Shown here: one piece after another, positions 60,813 through 64,000 of the stretch
How the letters are laid out: every line of letters begins with the position of its first letter
Position numbering within the stretch: the stretch's first letter is position 1
Source: Flavobacterium suaedae
GTDB taxonomy: Bacteria; Bacteroidota; Bacteroidia; Flavobacteriales; Flavobacteriaceae
DNA: 64,000 nt
Direction: 5' to 3'
Assembly (NCBI RefSeq): GCF_014642915.1
Contig: NZ_BMJE01000001.1
Location: 248,001-312,000 of the forward strand
Position numbers and translations under genes: made by a program
Notes under the pieces: model-generated
What the model saw: the letters and a program-made list of their open reading frames with translations, nothing else
Told to the model about the DNA's origin: nothing
Databases searched by the model: none

Positions 60813-62720
60813 TTATATCCTGTTATCTTTAATTTCCTCTACAATTTCAGGGTTTAATAAAGTAGTTGTATCACCAAAGTTAGAGAAGTCACCTTCTGCA
60901 ATTTTACGTAGTATTCTACGCATAATTTTACCCGAACGTGTTTTAGGAAGCCCCGTTACAAACTGTATTTTATCCAGTTTTGCAATAGGTCCTATATGGC
61001 TGGAAATATGCTCATTAATCTCCTTTTTAAGGTTTTCTCTGTCACGACTTTCTCCTGATTCTTTAAGGATAATAAAGCCATATAATGCATTACCTTTTAC
61101 ATCATGCGGGAAACCAACTATAGCCGATTCTGCTACTGCCGGATGCTCATTAATAGCATCTTCTATAGGTGCAGTACCTAAGTTATGCCCCGAAACAATA
61201 ACCACGTCATCTACACGACCTGTAATTCGGTAATAGCCTACTTCATCACGTAGTGCACCATCTCCTGTAAAATATTTACCTGGGTATGCTGAGAAATAAG
61301 TTTCTTTAAAGCGTTGATGATCTCCCCAAATGGTACGCGCCATTCCCGGCCATGGGAATTTTATACATAAACTACCCACAACCTGATTACCTTCTATTTC
61401 ATTACGCTTATCATCCATTAATACCGGTTGAACTCCGGGTAATGGTAGTGTTGCATAAGTCGGCTTTGTTGGAGTTATAAATGGAAGTGGCGATATCATA
61501 ATTCCACCTGTTTCCGTTTGCCACCAAGTATCTACAATAGGTGATTTTTTCTTTCCTACGTGGTCATTATACCAGTGCCAAGCTTCTTCATTTATAGGTT
61601 CTCCTACTGAACCGATAACTTTAAGCGATGAAAGGTCGTATTTATTTACCCATTCCCAGTTTTCTTTAGCTAATGCTCTAATAGCAGTAGGTGCTGTATA
61701 AAACTGTGTTACTTTATGTTTATCTACTACTTCCCAAAAACGACCGAAATCAGGGTATGAAGGTACACCCTCAAATAATACTGTTGTAGCACCATTTAGT
61801 AACGGACCATATACAATATATGAGTGACCTGTAATCCAACCAATATCAGCAGTACACCAGTATACATCACCCTCTTCATAGGCGAAAACATTTTTAAATG
61901 TATATGCCGAATATACCATATAACCTGCTGTAGTATGCAGCATTCCTTTCGGCTTTCCTGTAGAACCTGAAGTATACAATATAAATAACGGGTCTTCCGC
62001 ATCCATTATTTCTGCTACATTATTTGCATCTGCTTTATCTAAAAGAGGTTGTAACCATAAGTCCCGCCCTTCTTTCATATTTACATTAGTATTAGTCCTT
62101 TTTACTACAAGTGTTTTTTCAACAGTAGGACATTTTTCCAATGCTTCATCTATAATTTCCTTTAAAGCTATAGTTTTATTACCTCTAAAACCTCCATCTG
62201 CAGTAATTACCATTTTACATTCAGAGTCGTTAACTCGTGATGCTACAGCAGAAGCTGAAAATCCTGCAAATACAACCGAATGTATTGCACCTATCCTGGC
62301 ACAAGCCAATACAGCAACAGCAAGTTCAGGAATCATAGGTAAATATATACATACCCTGTCCCCTTTTTCTACCCCCTGGCTGCGTAAAACATTTGCCATT
62401 TTACAAACTCTGTCATACAGCTCATTGTACGAAATATGCTGTGCCTCTTCTTTAGGGTTATTAGGTTCAAATAGTATAGCTGTTTTATCACCTCTTTTAG
62501 CCAAATGGCGGTCTATACAGTTTTTGGTAATATTTACTTTAGCATTTAAAAACCATTTAATTTCAGCTTCCTGCATATCAAACTCTACAACTTTATCCCA
62601 TTTTTGGTACCATGTAAAGTTTTCATCTGCTATTCTGTCCCAAAACTTTCTTGGTTCGCGTAATGATTTGTTATAATGCTTAAAATATTGTTCTAAACTG
62701 TGTACTTTATAATAGCTCAT
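60813..62720 (-). CDS. acs: Acetyl-CoA synthetase (AMP-forming)
   Basis: Acs makes acetyl-CoA from acetate, CoA and ATP through acetyl-AMP. The 635-residue protein has the AMP-binding P-loop YTSGSTGKPKGMLHTTAGY (around 258), the VDTWWQTETGG motif (around 408), YFTGDGALRDEVGYYRITGRVDDVV (488-512 region; GDGA and GRVDDV), and the C-terminal catalytic Lys in PKTRSGKIMRRILR (around 604), which is the usual acetylation site. It is monocistronic with its own terminator. The 62.7-63.0 kb gap upstream holds its promoter. Confidence 0.97.
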   Translation of the reverse strand: MSYYKVHSLEQYFKHYNKSLREPRKFWDRIADENFTWYQKWDKVVEFDMQEAEIKWFLNAKVNITKNCIDRHLAKRGDKTAILFEPNNPKEEAQHISYNELYDRVCKMANVLRSQGVEKGDRVCIYLPMIPELAVAVLACARIGAIHSVVFAGFSASAVASRVNDSECKMVITADGGFRGNKTIALKEIIDEALEKCPTVEKTLVVKRTNTNVNMKEGRDLWLQPLLDKADANNVAEIMDAEDPLFILYTSGSTGKPKGMLHTTAGYMVYSAYTFKNVFAYEEGDVYWCTADIGWITGHSYIVYGPLLNGATTVLFEGVPSYPDFGRFWEVVDKHKVTQFYTAPTAIRALAKENWEWVNKYDLSSLKVIGSVGEPINEEAWHWYNDHVGKKKSPIVDTWWQTETGGIMISPLPFITPTKPTYATLPLPGVQPVLMDDKRNEIEGNQVVGSLCIKFPWPGMARTIWGDHQRFKETYFSAYPGKYFTGDGALRDEVGYYRITGRVDDVVIVSGHNLGTAPIEDAINEHPAVAESAIVGFPHDVKGNALYGFIILKESGESRDRENLKKEINEHISSHIGPIAKLDKIQFVTGLPKTRSGKIMRRILRKIAEGDFSNFGDTTTLLNPEIVEEIKDNRI

Positions 62721-63037
62721 TTGATATGTGATTTATAGATTGAGTGTCCGTGTAAATATAAAAGGTTTATTATTCTTTTAATAACACAAATCAATAAATA
62801 TCAGATACTAAATTGATAGTTGTTAATTTAATATCTTCTTATAGTTATTAATCTGTATTTTATTAGTGTTATACTACAATATTAAAAAAAATATCCATTT
62901 TATTTGTAAGTAAAACCTACTTTATTTGTGAATTTATAGTTTTTCTAAATCGCTTATTATATAAATATGGTACAGCATGTTTTAGTAAAATTATATCTGT
63001 AACTTTGTATATTACAATTAACGATATAAACCGCATT
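62721..63037. other. Divergent intergenic region, acs / LLM oxidoreductase
   Basis: These 317 AT-rich bases lie between divergent genes. A plus-strand TAACTTTG (63000-63007) matches the -7 consensus for the oxidoreductase gene. On the minus strand TATATTTA (62760-62753) may serve acs, with a CAAA (TTTG on minus) at 62787-62790, 26 bases away. I see no RNA gene, repeat or coding frame. Confidence 0.6.
63000..63007 (+). promoter_or_regulatory. Promoter -7 element (TAACTTTG) of the LLM oxidoreductase gene
   Basis: Matches TAnnTTTG, 30 bases before ATG 63038. The nearest -33-like TTTA (62981-62984) is only 15 bases away. Confidence 0.45.
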
Positions 63038-64000
63038 ATGGCAGATATAAAAATTAGTGTTTTAGACCAAGCGCATATAAGCAGAAACAGTAATGCTCAC
63101 CAAACATTATTGAATTCAGCAGAATTAATTAAACTTTCCGATGAATTAGGTTTTGAAAGATATTGGTTAAGCGAACACCACAACTTTAAGCAATTGGCAG
63201 GTACAGCACCGGAAGTACTTATCCCCTACCTCGGTACACAATCTAAAAGAATACGTATTGGTTCAGGAGGAATAATGTTACCGAATCACAGTACCTTTAA
63301 AATGGCTGAAAATTTCGGGTTGCTGGCATCTATGTTTCCGGGAAGAATAGATTTGGGTATAGGCCGTGCTCCCGGTGGCGACAGGCTTTCGGCACATTTG
63401 TTAAATCCTTCAAACACTTTTAGTGAGAAAGATTTTCAAAATCAATTAATAGATATACAAACCTTTTTAAAGCATGAGGAGTTACCGGATACCTATCATG
63501 AAAGTGTAAAAGCATATCCTAAAGCAGAAATACCACCTGAGTTCTGGATATTAACATCCAGCGGAGGGAGCGCGGAATATGCGGCTAAGTTTGGAATGGC
63601 TTTATCTTTCGCTCACTTTATTAACCCTATGGGAGGTCCTGAAGTAGTGGCACAATACAGGGATAATTTTAAACCTTCTGATGAGTTGGGTGACCCAAAA
63701 GTTAACGTTGGTATTTTTGGGTTTTGCAGTGAAGATGAAAATAAAGTAAATGACTGGATTACTGAGTTTGACTATAGAATGTTATATATAGAAATGGGTG
63801 CTAAAGGCGAATTTCCTACTCTTGAGGAAATAAAACAAATGAAATATGACCGCTATCAACAAGCCAGAATTGCTTATAACAGAGGTCGTTTTATTGCCGG
63901 TACTCCTGATGAAATGCAAGCTAGAATAATGAAGTTAGCAAATGATTATAGTACTGACGAAATTATGATTGCTACTATGGCCGATAATTTTGAAGATAGA
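63038..64000 (+). CDS. LLM-class flavin-dependent oxidoreductase (3' end outside window)
   Basis: The frame from ATG 63038 runs off the right edge, giving 321 residues of a family that is usually about 335 long, so nearly all is present. It has the luciferase-like TIM-barrel motifs: FERYWLSEHHNFKQLAGTAPE (around 39-59; core WLSEHH), IRIGSGGIMLPNHST (around 72), FPGRIDLGIGRAPGGD (around 99) and FIAGTPDEM near the visible end. It should use reduced FMN or F420-like flavin to oxidise a small substrate. The substrate is unknown. Confidence 0.93.
   Translation, partial: MADIKISVLDQAHISRNSNAHQTLLNSAELIKLSDELGFERYWLSEHHNFKQLAGTAPEVLIPYLGTQSKRIRIGSGGIMLPNHSTFKMAENFGLLASMFPGRIDLGIGRAPGGDRLSAHLLNPSNTFSEKDFQNQLIDIQTFLKHEELPDTYHESVKAYPKAEIPPEFWILTSSGGSAEYAAKFGMALSFAHFINPMGGPEVVAQYRDNFKPSDELGDPKVNVGIFGFCSEDENKVNDWITEFDYRMLYIEMGAKGEFPTLEEIKQMKYDRYQQARIAYNRGRFIAGTPDEMQARIMKLANDYSTDEIMIATMADNFEDR

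Noticed and set aside
1..64000. CRISPR array, prophage, integrase, transposase, tRNA or rRNA genes
   Set aside because: No regularly spaced repeats, no phage structural, integrase or transposase genes, and no cloverleaf or conserved rRNA stretches were seen in the intergenic regions read.

Overview
The window is a gene-dense, A+T-rich piece of a Bacteroidota chromosome, almost certainly from the Flavobacteriaceae (Flavobacterium or a close relative). The evidence is a set of family traits seen together: a fused LpxC-FabZ protein, a fused E1 alpha/beta 2-oxoacid dehydrogenase, several secreted proteins ending in type IX secretion (Por) sorting domains, lipoproteins with SCSSDDD-type starts, promoter -7 elements of the form TAnnTTTG, and weak ribosome binding sites. 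I see no rRNA, tRNA, CRISPR array, insertion sequence or prophage.

Layout. 1-8.2 kb: the end of a cytochrome c assembly gene (ccsA), a small K+ channel, a lipoprotein peroxidase, menD, an unrecognised AT-rich gene that looks inserted, a CvfB-like S1 protein, a LigB/DODA dioxygenase and an HD hydrolase. 8.2-14.5 kb: a lipid A/fatty acid operon (lpxD, lpxC-fabZ, lpxA, efp, a second lpxD-like gene, an NTF2-like gene), then sucD with its own promoter and terminator. 14.5-21.8 kb: alcohol dehydrogenase, DUF892 stress protein, deoxyinosine glycosylase, a cytoplasmic PAS histidine kinase, an OmpA-type lipoprotein, and a glycosyltransferase overlapping an HsdR_N-type nuclease-fold gene. 21.8-28.5 kb: holA, a 59-residue membrane protein, ettA, two envelope proteins, an LpxH-like phosphoesterase and aroC. 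28.6-31.9 kb: two T9SS-secreted paralogues whose sorting-domain DNA is partly identical. 32-40 kb: a DCC protein, a MutS2 without its Smr domain, ung, a transglutaminase-like protein, a cytosolic periplasmic-binding-fold protein, a nucleoside phosphorylase, an eIF1/SUI1 homologue, a GxxExxY gene set between inverted repeats, and a 2OG-Fe(II) oxygenase. 40-47.5 kb: a probable contractile-injection-system cargo protein, PhoD, a MULAN/GIDE-like membrane protein, a BspA-type repeat surface protein and the fused E1 enzyme. 47.6-64 kb: thioesterase, MscS channel, endonuclease V, a helicase, DUF763, acyl-CoA dehydrogenase, NudK, DUF2911, DinB, a TPR/AAA-ATPase pair, acs and the start of an LLM flavin oxidoreductase.

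Themes. Outer membrane building (Lpx genes, OmpA-like lipoprotein, LpxH-like enzyme, beta-barrel protein) and nucleic-acid repair (ung, deoxyinosine glycosylase, endonuclease V, MutS2, possibly DUF763) recur. Central carbon genes (sucD, fused E1, acs, acyl-CoA dehydrogenase) are scattered rather than clustered.

The most interesting items are the small protein at 40221-40892 with a leader typical of extracellular contractile injection system cargo and a C-terminal domain I cannot name; the GxxExxY gene whose own C-terminus is encoded by one of its flanking repeats; the DUF763 protein with a helix-hairpin-helix and a C-terminal clamp-binding-like QLRLF; and the translationally coupled AAA-ATPase/TPR membrane pair. 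All functional calls rest on reading motifs and on memory of protein families; no database search was run.
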